Source: Photorhabdus luminescens subsp. luminescens | GTDB taxonomy: Bacteria; Pseudomonadota; Gammaproteobacteria; Enterobacterales; Enterobacteriaceae | DNA length: 64,000 bases | NCBI RefSeq assembly: GCF_001083805.1 | Contig: NZ_JXSK01000004.1 | Span: forward strand, 466,956-530,955 | Direction: 5' to 3' | In this document: positions 1-10,411 of the stretch, one piece after another | How positions within the stretch are numbered: the first letter of the stretch is position 1 | Layout: the number at the start of each line of letters is the position of its first letter | Program-made: the position numbers and the translations under genes | Notes under the pieces: generated by a model | Database searches by the model: none | What the model was told of the DNA's origin: nothing | The model's input: only the letters and a program-made list of their open reading frames with translations

Positions 1-330
1 AATTACCAAATTATACCTTGTACAAAGCTCAAGGTTAACCCACCATCATAAGATGATTTAAATCAATAACCCTGATTCATACAACAAAAACGCGCAGGAA
101 TCCCGAAAAATATTCATTTTATTTCTATCTGGACTATTCAATGAGATTTTTATTGTGAAAGACTGTATTCCCGCTAAGTAAGCTGATAAAATCCTGCGCC
201 ATCACAACGAAACAAGTTGCCGCGGTACAACGGCGCTTATTTGCACAAATCCATTGACAAAAGAAGGTTGAACAGGCATATTCCTCGGCCTTTGAATTGT
301 CCTCGATAGAATATATTTGGGAGTTGGACC
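1..330. other. Non-coding region upstream of rpsT
   Basis: No convincing coding sequence is visible here. The left two thirds are AT-rich and featureless to my reading. The right end holds the rpsT promoter and ribosome binding site, annotated separately. The neighbouring gene to the left lies outside the window. Confidence 0.6.
254..282 (+). promoter_or_regulatory. Sigma-70 promoter of rpsT
   Basis: A perfect TTGACA (254-259) is followed after 17 bases by CATATT (277-282). This spacing is ideal for sigma-70 and places the transcript start about 40 bases before the rpsT start codon. Promoter activity itself is inferred. Confidence 0.65.
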
Positions 331-594
331 TTGGCTAATATCAAATCAGCTAAGAAACGCGCCATACAGTCTGAAAAACGTCGTCAGCACAACGCTAGCC
401 GTCGTTCTATGGTGCGTACCTTCATCAAGAAGGTATATGCTGCTATCGCTACTGGCGATAAAGAAACTGCACAGAAAGCATTTAATGACATGCAACCTAT
501 TGTCGATCGTCACGCCTGTAAAGGTCTGATCCACAAAAACAAAGCAGCACGTCATAAATCTAATCTGGCGGCTCAAATCAACGCAATGCAATAA
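331..594 (+). CDS. rpsT: 30S ribosomal protein S20
   Basis: S20 is a primary 16S-rRNA-binding protein of the small ribosomal subunit. The 87-residue product begins [20 protein letters not shown] after the initiator, is very rich in Lys and Arg, and has the length usual for S20. The start codon is TTG at 331, preceded by GGGAG at 319-323. A UUG start for rpsT is also known from E. coli, where the weak start contributes to S20 autoregulation. A strong terminator follows directly, so the gene is monocistronic. The overlapping frames on both strands are shadows of this gene. Confidence 0.97.
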   Translation: MANIKSAKKRAIQSEKRRQHNASRRSMVRTFIKKVYAAIATGDKETAQKAFNDMQPIVDRHACKGLIHKNKAARHKSNLAAQINAMQ

Positions 595-612
595 TTTGCG
601 TTTAGATTACTG

Positions 613-638
613 AAAAACCGGCCTGCGCCGGTTTTTTT
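613..638 (+). terminator. Rho-independent terminator of rpsT
   Basis: The stem AAAAACCGGC (613-622) pairs with GCCGGTTTTT (627-636) around a four-base CTGC loop and runs into a T tract. It lies 18 bases after the rpsT stop. The A tract on the left arm means it could also end nhaR transcription arriving from the other strand. Confidence 0.9.
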
Positions 639-665
639 GTGTTTGCAGTTATTATCAATTATTTT

Positions 666-1580
666 TTAAGCACGCTTCTTAGGCGGCACATTAAACAACG
701 CAGAAAAATCTTTATTACATACCCTTTGAACAGCCGGGTGTTGAATCATTCGTTCAGCAAAAATCACATAATACTCTTCCTGCACGGCATCCAACCGACC
801 AATTTCGGCAATATCATTATCCGCAAAAATATCATTGGTATACAAAGATGGCGCCACAAAAATCGCATTATGGTACATACCAAACGCTTTCATTAACGCG
901 GCATCATCAAACTCACCTAATACTTCAACTTGAAGATTTTTATTACGTATCCAAGTCAACAATTTACGCCCCAACATAGAGCGGCGCCCTGGAACCAATA
1001 AGCGACGTTCCTCCAAACATTCCGGGAAAGGTTTTTCCGGGATAGGCTGTCGGCAGAAAAAACTTACATTACATTCACCCAGTTTTACCGAGAACAACCC
1101 TTCCTGTTGGGAAGAATCCACCGGGCAATCAGACAATATCATATCGAGTTTGTGCTGGCTGAGTTGCTCCAATAGCAATTCATGGGTTGATTCAAAACAA
1201 CGTAGATGGATCTGTTCATGTTCCACAACCGCCGTTTTCAATACCTGGCTAACCAGACGTTTGGACAGTGCATCAGCAACACCAACATCAAATAAAAGAT
1301 TAGATTCACGGCTATAGTTAACGATATCTAACATCTCCTGGCTTAGCATAAACATCTTATCCGCATAGCGGAAAATAAGTTGCCCTAGCTCGGACGGAAC
1401 TAAACCCCGGCCTTGACGTTTGAACAGCTTTCCTCCCAGACGCTCTTCCAGCGCCTTTATCTGTCCGGTGATCGTCTGAGGCGTTAGATAAAGCGCTTCT
1501 GCCGCCCCAACCACAGATCCTTCCTTGCAAACATGCCAGAAATAATAGAGATGATTAAAATTCAGATGTGACACCCGCAT
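666..1580 (-). CDS. nhaR: LysR-family activator of nhaA (NhaR)
   Basis: NhaR is a LysR-type regulator that activates nhaA in response to sodium. The 304-residue product has an N-terminal winged helix-turn-helix (about residues 6-65, including [20 protein letters not shown]) followed by a type 2 periplasmic-binding-like effector domain. This length fits the family (E. coli about 301). The gene lies 209 bases downstream of nhaA on the same strand, as in E. coli nhaAR. The identity rests on both the sequence and this neighbourhood; LysR proteins alone are hard to tell apart. Confidence 0.93.
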   Translation of the reverse strand: MRVSHLNFNHLYYFWHVCKEGSVVGAAEALYLTPQTITGQIKALEERLGGKLFKRQGRGLVPSELGQLIFRYADKMFMLSQEMLDIVNYSRESNLLFDVGVADALSKRLVSQVLKTAVVEHEQIHLRCFESTHELLLEQLSQHKLDMILSDCPVDSSQQEGLFSVKLGECNVSFFCRQPIPEKPFPECLEERRLLVPGRRSMLGRKLLTWIRNKNLQVEVLGEFDDAALMKAFGMYHNAIFVAPSLYTNDIFADNDIAEIGRLDAVQEEYYVIFAERMIQHPAVQRVCNKDFSALFNVPPKKRA

Positions 1581-1789
1581 ATATTTTTCCTTATGTATCG
1601 CTTTCGTCTAACAGACTACCTAGCCATACATCTCTAATTTACCGCTTTACGGCGATTTCCTGTTTTTCACTACATAAAATATCCGCGATACCATTTTAAT
1701 ATCGTACCGCGAGTACAAAAATGAGAGTCAGTTCGGAAATTCTTTCTGAAACTACCGGCTAAATTAATGAATTTACCACAGCTCTGCCA

Positions 1790-2956
1790 TCACTTTTTCT
1801 TTGGTAAGACCATTCGTAACAAGCCATAACCCACAAATGCAGCAATGGTTGAACCCATCAGAATGCCAAGACGAGAATAGATACTGAAAGATTCATCTCC
1901 CCCTTCAAAAGCCAATCCTGAAATAAAGATAGACATAGTAAAACCGATTCCACAAAGAACGGAAACCGCAAATATCTGTTTAAGATTAATCCGCTGCGGC
2001 AATTTAGCAAATCCGATCTTAATAGAAATATAGCTAAACAGAAAAATTCCCAATGGCTTACCAAGAAATAGAGCCGCAGCAATACCTAGAGGTAACATAT
2101 CGGTCAAACTATTTAACGTAACGCCATTTAGGACCACACCTGCATTGGCAAAGGCAAATAACGGCAAAATAAGATACGCCACCCAAGGATGCAAACCATG
2201 CTCGAGCGATTCAGATGGTGAATCACCATTCTGACCACGTAGAGGAATGAGAAAACCAATGATAACGCCGGCCAGTGTTGCATGAACACCCGATTTCAGG
2301 ATACAAACCCAAAGGATAGCGCCAACAACCAGATAAGCCGATATTTTTTCGACACCACGCCAATTCATCCAAACCAGCAAAGCAATCATCGCGGCTGACA
2401 ATCCAAGCGCCACAAGAGAAACAGTTTTGGTATAAAACAGAGCGATGATCACGATAACGCCCAGATCATCAATAATCGCTAACGCCAACAAGAAAACCTT
2501 GAGTTCTGTTGGTACTCGCTTAGACAATAACGCCATCACACCTAGGGCAAAAGCAATATCGGTTGCCGCAGGAATAGCCCATCCCTGACGGGTAAACTCA
2601 TCATTGCCATTAAATAGCAGATATATCAGTGCCGGAGCGACCATACCACCTATCGCCGCAATCACCGGAAATACCGCCTTATCACGCCCTGCCAAAGAGC
2701 CTTCCAGCAGTTCCCGTTTGACTTCCAGACCAACAATCAAAAAGAAGACCGCCATTAAGCCGTCATTAATCCACAGCAACAAGGGCTTATTGATCTCCAG
2801 TGCTGCGAATTGTACTACCACCGAAAGATTAAGAAATTGCTGGTAAATATCCTGTAGTGGTGAGTTTGCCATTATCAGCGCAATAATGGCAGCAATGATA
2901 AGAAGGAGCCCTCCAGCCGCTTCTAATTTCAGGAATTGACGAATAATTGCGGTCAC
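1790..2956 (-). CDS. nhaA: Na+/H+ antiporter NhaA
   Basis: NhaA is an inner-membrane antiporter that exchanges two protons for one sodium ion and protects against salt and alkali. The product is 388 residues, identical in length to E. coli NhaA, and its numbering matches: Asp133 in the TM4 extended stretch, the ion-binding pair Asp163-Asp164, His225 linked to pH response, Lys300 and Gly338 are all present at those exact positions. The protein is almost entirely hydrophobic, consistent with 12 membrane helices. It heads the nhaA-nhaR unit on the minus strand, with its promoter expected in the AT-rich gap above 2956. Confidence 0.98.
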   Translation of the reverse strand: MTAIIRQFLKLEAAGGLLLIIAAIIALIMANSPLQDIYQQFLNLSVVVQFAALEINKPLLLWINDGLMAVFFLIVGLEVKRELLEGSLAGRDKAVFPVIAAIGGMVAPALIYLLFNGNDEFTRQGWAIPAATDIAFALGVMALLSKRVPTELKVFLLALAIIDDLGVIVIIALFYTKTVSLVALGLSAAMIALLVWMNWRGVEKISAYLVVGAILWVCILKSGVHATLAGVIIGFLIPLRGQNGDSPSESLEHGLHPWVAYLILPLFAFANAGVVLNGVTLNSLTDMLPLGIAAALFLGKPLGIFLFSYISIKIGFAKLPQRINLKQIFAVSVLCGIGFTMSIFISGLAFEGGDESFSIYSRLGILMGSTIAAFVGYGLLRMVLPKKK

Positions 2957-3376
2957 GATGATTTACCTCTGAAACTGATCGGACTTAAAATGGTACTCTA
3001 GCTATGGTTTCGAAAAAAATCGATTTTATAACCAGAATAATTCGCTATAACCGATCTATTGATGATCTACATCTCAATAAAATAGATTATCAATTGGAGG
3101 AAGAGAGCTAATTAACTGCTTATTGAGATTGATAATTTCACGAAACAAGGATGAAAGATAATTCAAGACAAAATAATAGAACCAACCCAGAAAATCCGGC
3201 CTAGAAAAAATAGCACAGCCACCAAACAATAAAATATATAGATAAATTTACAATTTTTTACTCTAAATAACTCAATATTTAAGATCAATAATATTGAAGA
3301 TATCAAAACCATATAGTAACGTGCTGTATATACATGGCATTAGAAACCAAATTATCAAGAAAAGAGATTATTAAAT
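2957..3376. other. AT-rich intergenic region nhaA / hcp
   Basis: These 420 bases separate two divergent genes. They should contain the nhaA promoter (minus strand) and the hcp promoter (plus strand). I see no open frame of substance, repeat or clear operator. The high AT content contrasts with nhaA itself and marks the left edge of the type VI cargo insertion. Confidence 0.5.
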
Positions 3377-3871
3377 ATGGCAATACCTGTTTATCTTTGG
3401 CTAAAAGATGATGGCGGTTCAGACATCAAAGGTTCTGTCGATGTTACAGGCCGAGAAGGTAGCATTGAAGTTACTGGATTCAATCATGATGTATATATAC
3501 CTACTGATGACAATACAGGAAAACTGACGGGTACTCGTATACACGGTACATTTTGTTTTGATAAAGAAGTGGACTCATCTTCACCTTATATCTATAAGGC
3601 TTTGAGTACAGGGCAAACCCTTAAAGAAGCCAAATTTAAATCTTACCGAATTAATGACGCCGGGCAGGAAATTGAGTATTTCATTACCCAGCTTGAAAAT
3701 GTGAAAGTTGTAGCCGTAGTTCCTCTGATGCATGACATTAAATCAGCTCACGGCAAACGGCATAACTCCCTTGAATATATCGAATTACGTTATGAAAAAA
3801 TAACTTGGACCTACAAAGATGGCAACATTACCCATTCAGATAGCTGGAATGAACGAGTAACAACTTATTAA
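3377..3871 (+). CDS. hcp: Hcp-family type VI secretion tube protein
   Basis: Hcp forms stacked hexameric rings that make the inner tube of the type VI secretion system and can carry small effectors in its lumen. The 164-residue protein starts MAIPVYLWLKDDGGSDIKGS and continues with the beta-barrel core typical of Hcp1-type proteins (charged strands, GTRIHGTFCFDKEVD, then SPYIYKALSTGQ). No other type VI structural gene (TssB, TssC, VgrG, ClpV) is present nearby, so this is an orphan copy. It is followed after 12 bases by the effector gene, which suggests Hcp-dependent delivery. The start is preceded by an AAAGAGA purine stretch. Confidence 0.92.
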   Translation: MAIPVYLWLKDDGGSDIKGSVDVTGREGSIEVTGFNHDVYIPTDDNTGKLTGTRIHGTFCFDKEVDSSSPYIYKALSTGQTLKEAKFKSYRINDAGQEIEYFITQLENVKVVAVVPLMHDIKSAHGKRHNSLEYIELRYEKITWTYKDGNITHSDSWNERVTTY

Positions 3872-3883
3872 AGAGTACTAAAT

Positions 3884-4246
3884 ATGGCTTGGACATATCA
3901 TCAAAGCACTGGCGAAATGTACCACAATGGTGAATTGGTTGAGACTGGCTATTCTGGCCGAATGACGAACAAAAACAACCCTGACAGGCAACAGGTGAAA
4001 GGATTAGGCCCAATCCCACGGGGCAAATATCGCATTGATAGTTTCAATTCATCAAAAGGACCAATGACAATAGTATTAAAACCTGACTCATCTAACGAGA
4101 TGTTTGGCCGTGATGCGTTCAGAATCCACGGAGAACGAATACATGGTCCTAGAGGTTGGGCCTCCGAAGGATGCATTATACTAGGTCCAAATACTAGATG
4201 GAGTATTATTCGCTCAGGAGATAGGGATCTAGAGGTAGTTAAATGA
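3884..4246 (+). CDS. Tlde1-like type VI effector, L,D-transpeptidase fold (DUF2778)
   Basis: This 120-residue protein matches the DUF2778/Tlde1 type of antibacterial effector, which attacks peptidoglycan precursors in the periplasm through an L,D-transpeptidase-like fold. The diagnostic segment is IHGERIHGPRGWASEGCII: His82 and His87, Ser94 and the nucleophile Cys97, with His87 and Cys97 ten residues apart. The N-terminus (MAWTYHQSTGEMYHNGELV) and the GLGPIPRGKYRI strand are also typical. There is no signal peptide, as expected for a protein loaded into a secretion tube. It lies between orphan hcp and a secreted immunity candidate, whose ATG overlaps its stop by four bases. The catalytic role is inferred from the family. 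Confidence 0.85.
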   Translation: MAWTYHQSTGEMYHNGELVETGYSGRMTNKNNPDRQQVKGLGPIPRGKYRIDSFNSSKGPMTIVLKPDSSNEMFGRDAFRIHGERIHGPRGWASEGCIILGPNTRWSIIRSGDRDLEVVK

Positions 4247-4755
4247 AAATTTTGCTACTATTGACTCTATTCCCATTTTTCTCTAATGCAACAATAACGC
4301 CACCGTTATTGTTGAAATCAGTAAATGAAATCGGGGTACATAAAGCTATCCTAGAAATAAGTAAAGAAGATTGGAAAAACAGTGTTATAAACGGTATATC
4401 ATCAGGTGACTCTTCATGGCTAAGTCTAGTACCACTATTAGCCGTAGGAGCTGGCCCAAAATATGCAGCTATGCTAGAAGATTCATTATCTAATGCTTTG
4501 ACAACAAACACAAAAGAAACACTACATATCCTAAACATAATTGATAGAAACCAATATCCTTATATGATTGGCTCAGACATTGTATGCACATTACCTTTTG
4601 ATCAATCAAAAAATGCCATTTACAATTATTACCAACGGACTCATGCAGCTCTTAAAAAGATCACACCAGAAGGAGATAAATGTTTATCTATTTTAGACTC
4701 AACAATGGATGAATTTAAAAATAATAAAACAAAAATATACCATGAATATCCTTAA
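4243..4755 (+). CDS. Candidate periplasmic immunity protein for the Tlde1-like effector
   Basis: The start codon overlaps the effector stop in an ATGA, so the two are translationally coupled. The 170-residue product begins with a clear signal peptide (MKILLLLTLFPFFSNA, cleavage near residue 16), which sends it to the periplasm where an L,D-transpeptidase effector would act. The mature part is soluble, with two cysteines (in DIVCTL and DKCLSI) that could form a disulfide. I do not recognise a domain by sequence alone. The immunity role is inferred from gene order, coupling and predicted location, which all match the known Tlde1-Tldi1 arrangement. Confidence 0.75.
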   Translation: MKILLLLTLFPFFSNATITPPLLLKSVNEIGVHKAILEISKEDWKNSVINGISSGDSSWLSLVPLLAVGAGPKYAAMLEDSLSNALTTNTKETLHILNIIDRNQYPYMIGSDIVCTLPFDQSKNAIYNYYQRTHAALKKITPEGDKCLSILDSTMDEFKNNKTKIYHEYP

Positions 4756-5126
4756 TATATAGATTATCAAAATTAGAAATTAAAATGGCTTAATAACCAA
4801 CTACATCCAATAACACTTTTTCTTTTAGTCGGCATTATTGAGTGATATTCCTCTCTATTAATAAGGTGGATATACACGCTACTAAGAAACTACTAAAAAT
4901 GCCAAGCAAAAAATAGAGAGATACATCAGAAAGAATATACCTATCGTGTTTACAACGGAATCTATTGGACTAATAACTTATTGTATACTTATCACCCATC
5001 AGTGACACCGAAATAAGATGATGCCTATAATTTTCTCAAACAAAAAGTCCTCATTTAATAACGAGGACTTTTTTACCTATAATTTGAACTTTATTTAACA
5101 ATCCAGCTATATATAGATATCAACTG
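4756..5126. other. Intergenic region, immunity gene / dnaJ
   Basis: Convergent gap of about 370 bases. It contains a strong hairpin terminator at 5042-5074. A short start-less frame around 4900-5010 (reading YRVYNGIYWT in part) could be a decayed gene fragment but is too short to support. Otherwise AT-rich with nothing recognised. Confidence 0.45.
5042..5074. terminator. Bidirectional terminator, immunity gene / dnaJ
   Basis: GTCCTC (5047-5052) pairs with GAGGAC (5063-5068) around a 10-base loop, flanked by AAAAA on the left and TTTTTT on the right. The A and T tracts extend the stem and let it work on both strands, ending the T6SS cargo transcript and the dnaKJ operon. Confidence 0.85.
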
Positions 5127-6242
5127 TTACTTGGTCAAATCATCAAAAAATTTCTTTACGCCATCGAAGAAACTTTTAGACCGTGGACTATTTGTTTCTT
5201 CGCCAGTACCACCGAAAGATTCACCCAATTCACGCAGTAATTCTTTCTGTCTTTCATTCAATTTAACTGGCGTTTCTACCACTACCCGGCACAGTAAATC
5301 ACCCTGAACACCACCACGGACCGATTTAACACCTTTGCCTTTCATGCGGAACATTTTACCGGTCTGAGTTTCAGCAGGTATTTTCAGTTTCACACGGCCA
5401 TCGAGGGTGGGTACTTCGATTTCTCCGCCCAGTGCCGCCATTGCAAAGTTAACTGGCACCTCACAATAGAGATTACTTTCTTGACGCTCAAAAATATGGT
5501 GCGATTTCACCTGTACCTGAACATACAGATCACCTGCGGGAGCGCCTTTAGCTCCTGCTTCACCCTCGCCACTCAAACGAATGCGGTCGCCAGTATCCAC
5601 ACCCGCTGGGATTTTAACAGACAGGGTTTTGTATCTTTCGACTCGCCCATGACCATGACATTTATGGCAAGAATCTTTAATGATCTGACCACGGCCATGA
5701 CAGTGTGGACAAGGTTGCTGAACAGTGAAGAACCCCTGACGCATATGAACCTGACCAGCACCTTGACAGGTTGAGCAGGTTACAGGGCTGGTGCCTGCTT
5801 TAGCGCCGCTACCATGACAGGTATCACAAGTTTCCAGTGTCGGGATGCGGATCTCTTTGGTCACACCACGAACCGCTTCTTCCAGCGTCAACTCCATGCT
5901 GTAACGCAAATCAGCACCACGGCTTGGACGCTGCTGACGACGACCACCGAAGATATCACCGAAAACGTCACCAAAGATATCGCTAAAATCAGCACCGCCG
6001 CCGCCCATGCCGCCTTGTTCAAAAGCAGCATGACCATATTGGTCATAAGCAGCCCGTTTCTGGTCATCCGTCAGAATTTCATAAGCTTCTTTAACTTCTT
6101 TAAATTGGCTTTCTGCCTCTTTATCTCCCTGATTACGATCAGGATGATATTTCATCGCCAGCCGCTTATAGGCTTTTTTAATCTCTTTTTCGTTCGCTGT
6201 TTTGGAAACCCCCAAAACCTCGTAATAATCTCTTTTCGCCAT
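5127..6242 (-). CDS. dnaJ: Hsp40 co-chaperone DnaJ
   Basis: DnaJ delivers unfolded clients to DnaK and stimulates its ATPase. The 371-residue protein has the full class I layout: J domain with HPD at about residues 33-35 ([10 protein letters not shown]), a Gly/Phe-rich linker (about 76-115), four zinc-binding CxxCxGxG motifs ([32 protein letters not shown]; about 139-210) and two C-terminal substrate-binding domains. It follows dnaK by 113 bases in the same direction. The antisense frames in this interval are shadows. Confidence 0.98.
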   Translation of the reverse strand: MAKRDYYEVLGVSKTANEKEIKKAYKRLAMKYHPDRNQGDKEAESQFKEVKEAYEILTDDQKRAAYDQYGHAAFEQGGMGGGGADFSDIFGDVFGDIFGGRRQQRPSRGADLRYSMELTLEEAVRGVTKEIRIPTLETCDTCHGSGAKAGTSPVTCSTCQGAGQVHMRQGFFTVQQPCPHCHGRGQIIKDSCHKCHGHGRVERYKTLSVKIPAGVDTGDRIRLSGEGEAGAKGAPAGDLYVQVQVKSHHIFERQESNLYCEVPVNFAMAALGGEIEVPTLDGRVKLKIPAETQTGKMFRMKGKGVKSVRGGVQGDLLCRVVVETPVKLNERQKELLRELGESFGGTGEETNSPRSKSFFDGVKKFFDDLTK

Positions 6243-6267
6243 CTCTTATTTTACCCTTAACATGCGC

Positions 6268-6299
6268 GCACGGGCGCAGAGTTCCCTCAACGCCCGTGC
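6268..6299 (-). other. Perfect hairpin in the dnaK-dnaJ intergenic
   Basis: GCACGGGCG (6268-6276) pairs perfectly with CGCCCGTGC (6291-6299) around a 14-base loop. It lies between the dnaK stop and the dnaJ start and lacks a T tract, so it is more likely a processing or attenuation structure, or the 3' end of a small RNA, than a full terminator. Confidence 0.5.
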
Positions 6300-6355
6300 C
6301 GGTTAATCAGCAACAGTTGTCATCATCTAACTGTCACCGCGCCCGCTAAGGGCTA

Positions 6356-8266
6356 TTATTTTTTATCTTTAACTTCTTCGAATTCAGCGTCTACAACGTC
6401 GTCATCTTTCTTCGCGCTGTCGCCAGCGTCTGCGGTTGCGCCAGCCTGAGCCTGCTGCTGAGCAATTTCCAACAGCTTAGCGGAAGCCTGAACCAAAGCC
6501 TGAATTTTCGCTTCAATATCCGCTTTATCTTCGCCTTTCGCCGCAGTTTCTAGCTGAGCAACAGCACTTTCAATCGCAGTTTTATCTTCTGCCGGCAGCT
6601 TGTCGCCCGCTTCTTCTACTTGCTTACGAGTACCGTGAACCAGTTGATCCGCTTGGTTACGCGTTTGTACCAACTCTTCAAATTTACGATCAGATTCAGC
6701 GTTAGCTTCTGCATCACGAACCATCCGCTGAATTTCTTCCTCATTCAGACCGGAAGAAGCCTTAATGGTGATCTGCTGTTCGCGACCCGTGTTTTTGTCT
6801 TTAGCAGATACGTGCAAAATACCGTCGGCATCAATATCAAAAGTCACTTCAATCTGAGGCATGCCACGAGGTGATGGCTGAATACCATCCAAATTGAACT
6901 GGCCCAGAGATTTGTTATCGCCGGCACGTTTACGCTCACCCTGCAATACATGAATAGTTACCGCAGACTGATTGTCCTCTGCCGTAGAGAACACCTGGCT
7001 GTGTTTGGTTGGGATAGTGGTGTTTTTCACAATGAGGGAAGTCATTACGCCACCCATTGTTTCGATACCCAGAGACAGTGGCGTGACATCCAGCAACAGG
7101 ACATCTTTCACATCACCGGCCAAAACACCGCCCTGTACCGCCGCACCCATTGCTACCGCTTCGTCAGGGTTTACGTCTTTACGCGGCTCTTTACCGAAGA
7201 AGTCAGCAACCACTTTCTGTACCATCGGCATACGGGTCTGACCACCCACCAGAATAACATCGTTCACATCAGAAACTGACAGGCCAGCATCTTGCAATGC
7301 AACGCGTACAGGCTCCATAGAACGTTTAACCAGATCTTCTACCAATGATTCCAGTTTCGCACGGGTCACTTTGATGTTCATGTGCTTAGGACCAGTTGCA
7401 TCTGCGGTGATATATGGCAGGTTAACATCGGTCTGCTGTGCAGAAGAGAGCTCAATTTTCGCTTTTTCCGCCGCTTCTTTCAGACGTTGCATTGCCAGTG
7501 GGTCGTTACGCAGATCAATGCCCTGATCTTTCTTAAATTCGTCAACCAGATAGTTGATCATACGGCTATCGAAGTCTTCGCCGCCCAAGTGAGTATCACC
7601 GTTGGTTGCCAGCACTTCATAGGTTTTTTCGCCGTCAACTTCATCAATTTCGATAATAGAGATATCGAAAGTACCACCACCGAGGTCATAAACCGCGATA
7701 GTACGGTTACCCACTTCTCTGTCCAAACCATAAGCCAGCGCAGCAGCCGTTGGTTCGTTGATAATACGTTTTACTTCCAGACCTGCGATACGGCCCGCAT
7801 CTTTGGTTGCCTGACGCTGAGCATCGTTAAAATAGGCAGGAACGGTAATTACCGCTTCAGTCACTGGCTCACCCAGATAATCTTCCGCTGTTTTCTTCAT
7901 TTTCTTCAAAACTTCAGCAGAAACCTGAGGAGGAGCCATTTTCTGGTCTTTCACTTCCAGCCATGCGTCGCCATTATCTGCCGCAATAATTTTATATGGC
8001 ATGATAGCTACGTCGCGTTGCGCTTCTTCGTCTTGGAAACGACGTCCAATCAGACGCTTAATAGCAAACAACGTATTTTGCGGGTTAGTAACAGCCTGAC
8101 GTTTAGCCGGTTGACCAACCAGAGTTTCACCATCCTGGGTATAAGCAATGATGGAAGGGGTGGTGCGATCACCTTCGCTGTTTTCCAGCACACGAGCTGT
8201 CGTGCCATCCATAATAGCTACACAAGAGTTGGTAGTTCCCAGGTCGATACCAATAATTTTACCCAT
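6356..8266 (-). CDS. dnaK: Hsp70 chaperone DnaK
   Basis: DnaK is the ATP-dependent Hsp70 chaperone that binds exposed hydrophobic segments and, with DnaJ and GrpE, refolds proteins and controls sigma-32. The 636-residue product opens [20 protein letters not shown] (phosphate-binding loop 1) and has the other Hsp70 signatures: [34 protein letters not shown], the [11 protein letters not shown] linker and a C-terminal lid ending in an acidic EFEEVKDKK tail. The length is normal. It is first in a dnaK-dnaJ operon driven by a well-matched heat-shock promoter at 8431-8458. Confidence 0.99.
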   Translation of the reverse strand: MGKIIGIDLGTTNSCVAIMDGTTARVLENSEGDRTTPSIIAYTQDGETLVGQPAKRQAVTNPQNTLFAIKRLIGRRFQDEEAQRDVAIMPYKIIAADNGDAWLEVKDQKMAPPQVSAEVLKKMKKTAEDYLGEPVTEAVITVPAYFNDAQRQATKDAGRIAGLEVKRIINEPTAAALAYGLDREVGNRTIAVYDLGGGTFDISIIEIDEVDGEKTYEVLATNGDTHLGGEDFDSRMINYLVDEFKKDQGIDLRNDPLAMQRLKEAAEKAKIELSSAQQTDVNLPYITADATGPKHMNIKVTRAKLESLVEDLVKRSMEPVRVALQDAGLSVSDVNDVILVGGQTRMPMVQKVVADFFGKEPRKDVNPDEAVAMGAAVQGGVLAGDVKDVLLLDVTPLSLGIETMGGVMTSLIVKNTTIPTKHSQVFSTAEDNQSAVTIHVLQGERKRAGDNKSLGQFNLDGIQPSPRGMPQIEVTFDIDADGILHVSAKDKNTGREQQITIKASSGLNEEEIQRMVRDAEANAESDRKFEELVQTRNQADQLVHGTRKQVEEAGDKLPAEDKTAIESAVAQLETAAKGEDKADIEAKIQALVQASAKLLEIAQQQAQAGATADAGDSAKKDDDVVDAEFEEVKDKK

Positions 8267-8578
8267 CTAAACGCCTCCAAAGAAATTCGTAATCAGTCAA
8301 GTTGCTAATCAATATGAGGATAACTCTCTGCTTTTCAATGGCACCCATTTTTATGCCTCTACGAGATTCCTCACCTTTGCTTTATACACCGGCTGTATAA
8401 GACAGCCATTAGCAACTGCGGTTGATTATAAGATGGGGCCGTTAAAACCATCATCAAGGGGGGATGAGAAAAAAAAACCTTTTTATTATTTCAAAGGTCA
8501 TTGTTTCCTTACTGACAGATCATTATGATTCGCCACCTTTGCTATTTATGACTTTTGCGATTTTCTTTCAGAGGACTT
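8267..8578. other. Divergent intergenic dnaK / satP
   Basis: This 312-base gap holds the sigma-32 promoter of dnaK on the minus strand. The satP promoter must lie near its right end, but I cannot pick it out with confidence. No gene is visible. Confidence 0.5.
8431..8458 (-). promoter_or_regulatory. Sigma-32 heat-shock promoter of dnaK
   Basis: On the minus strand CTTGAT (8458-8453) is separated by 14 bases from CCCCATCT (8438-8431). This matches the sigma-32 consensus (CTTGAA, 13-15 bases, CCCCATNT) at all but one specified base. It lies about 165 bases before the dnaK start codon. Confidence 0.85.
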
Positions 8579-9148
8579 ATGAGCGCTAATCAATTGGCTA
8601 ATCCCGGCCCCTTAGGTTTGATGGGCTTCGGCATGACAACCATTCTGCTTAATCTGCATAACGCCGGTTTCTTTCCGCTGGCATCCGTTGTCCTGAGTAT
8701 GGGCATTTTCTACGGCGGCCTGGCCCAAGTACTGGCCGGACTTTTTGAATATAAGAAAGGCAATACCTTTGCCGCAACCGCTTTCACCTCTTATGGATTC
8801 TTTTGGCTCAGTCTAATCGGGTTATTATTTCTACCCAAAATGGGACTGGCAGAAGCCACCAGCAGCCAATATTTAGCGGTATATCTTGGCCTGTGGGGGG
8901 TGTTCACTCTGTTTATGTTCTTCGGCACCTTCAAGACTAACCGCGTACTACAGTTTATCTTTGGTGGCCTGACTCTGTTGTTCGCTCTGTTAGCCATCGG
9001 TAACTTTACCGGCAATACCGCTCTTCTGACGATTGCCGGTTATGAAGGGATAATTTGCGGCGCCAGCGCATTTTATTTGGCAATGGCGGAAGTACTAAAT
9101 GAACAGTATGGACGCACTATTCTGCCCATTGGCGAGATAAAACCGTAA
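8579..9148 (+). CDS. satP: Acetate/succinate-proton symporter SatP (YaaH)
   Basis: SatP belongs to the AceTr (GPR1/FUN34/YaaH) family and takes up acetate and succinate with protons. The 189-residue protein has the family's NPGPLGLMGFGMTTILLN motif near the N-terminus and six hydrophobic helices, and ends with EVLNEQYGRTILPIGE as in E. coli YaaH. An upstream in-frame ATG at 8555 exists, but GAGGA just before the ATG at 8579 and the match to the E. coli N-terminus (NPxPLGL at residue 8) favour 8579. It is divergent from dnaK, whereas in E. coli it lies next to mog; galK, galT and the symporter gene separate them here. Confidence 0.95.
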   Translation: MSANQLANPGPLGLMGFGMTTILLNLHNAGFFPLASVVLSMGIFYGGLAQVLAGLFEYKKGNTFAATAFTSYGFFWLSLIGLLFLPKMGLAEATSSQYLAVYLGLWGVFTLFMFFGTFKTNRVLQFIFGGLTLLFALLAIGNFTGNTALLTIAGYEGIICGASAFYLAMAEVLNEQYGRTILPIGEIKP

Positions 9149-9210
9149 TAAACCGTGGATTGGGAGAAGGCAAATTTTTTCCCCTCTTCCAGTCCGTTAT
9201 GAGCATATTG

Positions 9211-10371
9211 CTACCCTGTTTCAACCAGACTTGCCCCGTCCGAAGCCTGACATACATAAATGGTCTCTTTCAAACCCGTCAACGCAAAATAGTGTTGTTC
9301 CACCGCTGCCTTAACCACATTAACCAAAGTTTGTGGAACTAAAGCCACCACACAACCACCAAATCCGCCACCAGTCATTCTCACTCCCCTCTGTTTACCA
9401 ATGGCTTGCTGCACAATATCAACCAAAGTATCGATTTCAGGTACGGTAATTTCAAAATCATCACGCATTGACTGATGTGATTGCGCCATAAGTTCCGCGA
9501 TTAATGGCATATTTCCCTCTGCCAACGCTTTTGCTGCCAGAAGTGTACGTTCATTTTCTGTGATGACATGGCGTGCACGTTTAGCTACGATACTATCAAG
9601 TTCAGAACTACGCTTTTCAAATTCATCTAATGTCACATCCCGCAAAGCTTTAACCTCAAATAATGCCGCAGCTTGTTCGCATTGGGCCCGACGAATATTA
9701 TATTCACTGCCAACCAATTCCCGTTTTTTATTTGAATTAATAATCATAACCGCAATATCTTTCGGCATAGATACGGCTTGCGTGGTTAAATGACGACAAT
9801 CAATTAATAACGCATGATTTTTCTTACCTTGCGCGGAAATTAATTGATCCATAATGCCACAATGACAACCGACAAATTCATTTTCAGCTTGCTGCCCATT
9901 TAAGGCAATTTCCGTTTGGCTAATGTCTAAGTGGTAAAGATTTTTAATTGTTTGACCAATAACTGTTTCCAATGCAGCCGATGAACTCAACCCCGCCCCT
10001 TGCGGCACATTGCCGGTTACCACAATATCTGCCCCGTTAAATATATACCCACGACTGAGCAGACATTTTACAACACCGCGAATATAATTAGCCCACATAT
10101 TACTTTCATGAAATGTAATAGATTGGCTAATATCAAATTCGTCTAACTGATTATCATAATCAACCGAAACAACACGGATAATATTATCTTCTCGTTTCGC
10201 GGCAGCAACCATAATTTGGTAATTAATAGCACAGGGCAATACAAAGCCGTCATTATAATCCGTGTGCTCTCCAATTAAATTCACTCGGCCGGGCGCTTGA
10301 ATAATATGTGTCGGCATATAATGAAATACCGAATTAAAAACATCTTTAACACGCTTAATTAAAGTTTTCAT
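9211..10371 (-). CDS. galK: Galactokinase
   Basis: GalK phosphorylates alpha-D-galactose to galactose-1-phosphate in the Leloir pathway. The 386-residue protein has the GHMP-kinase features: the galactokinase signature [16 protein letters not shown] (about 28-43), the ATP loop [16 protein letters not shown] (about 119-134) and the C-terminal [13 protein letters not shown] motif. The frame is open to 10440, but the region before the methionine at 10371 has no counterpart in known GalK and would overlap galT, so 10371 is chosen. It lies 40 bases after galT in the same direction. galE and galM are not in this window. Confidence 0.96.
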   Translation of the reverse strand: MKTLIKRVKDVFNSVFHYMPTHIIQAPGRVNLIGEHTDYNDGFVLPCAINYQIMVAAAKREDNIIRVVSVDYDNQLDEFDISQSITFHESNMWANYIRGVVKCLLSRGYIFNGADIVVTGNVPQGAGLSSSAALETVIGQTIKNLYHLDISQTEIALNGQQAENEFVGCHCGIMDQLISAQGKKNHALLIDCRHLTTQAVSMPKDIAVMIINSNKKRELVGSEYNIRRAQCEQAAALFEVKALRDVTLDEFEKRSSELDSIVAKRARHVITENERTLLAAKALAEGNMPLIAELMAQSHQSMRDDFEITVPEIDTLVDIVQQAIGKQRGVRMTGGGFGGCVVALVPQTLVNVVKAAVEQHYFALTGLKETIYVCQASDGASLVETG

Positions 10372-10411
10372 CGCCTTATTCTCAAATATGATATTAGCCG
10401 CACGATAATTA

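Noticed and set aside
639..896. 85-codon frame on the plus strand within nhaR
   Set aside because: Antisense to nhaR, begins in the rpsT terminator region, no ribosome site.
3377..4755. A complete type VI secretion cluster
   Set aside because: Only Hcp and cargo genes are present; no sheath, baseplate or ClpV gene is in the window.
7382..8308. 308-codon frame antisense to dnaK
   Set aside because: It is the complement of a highly conserved gene with strong codon bias, which creates long antisense frames; no independent support.
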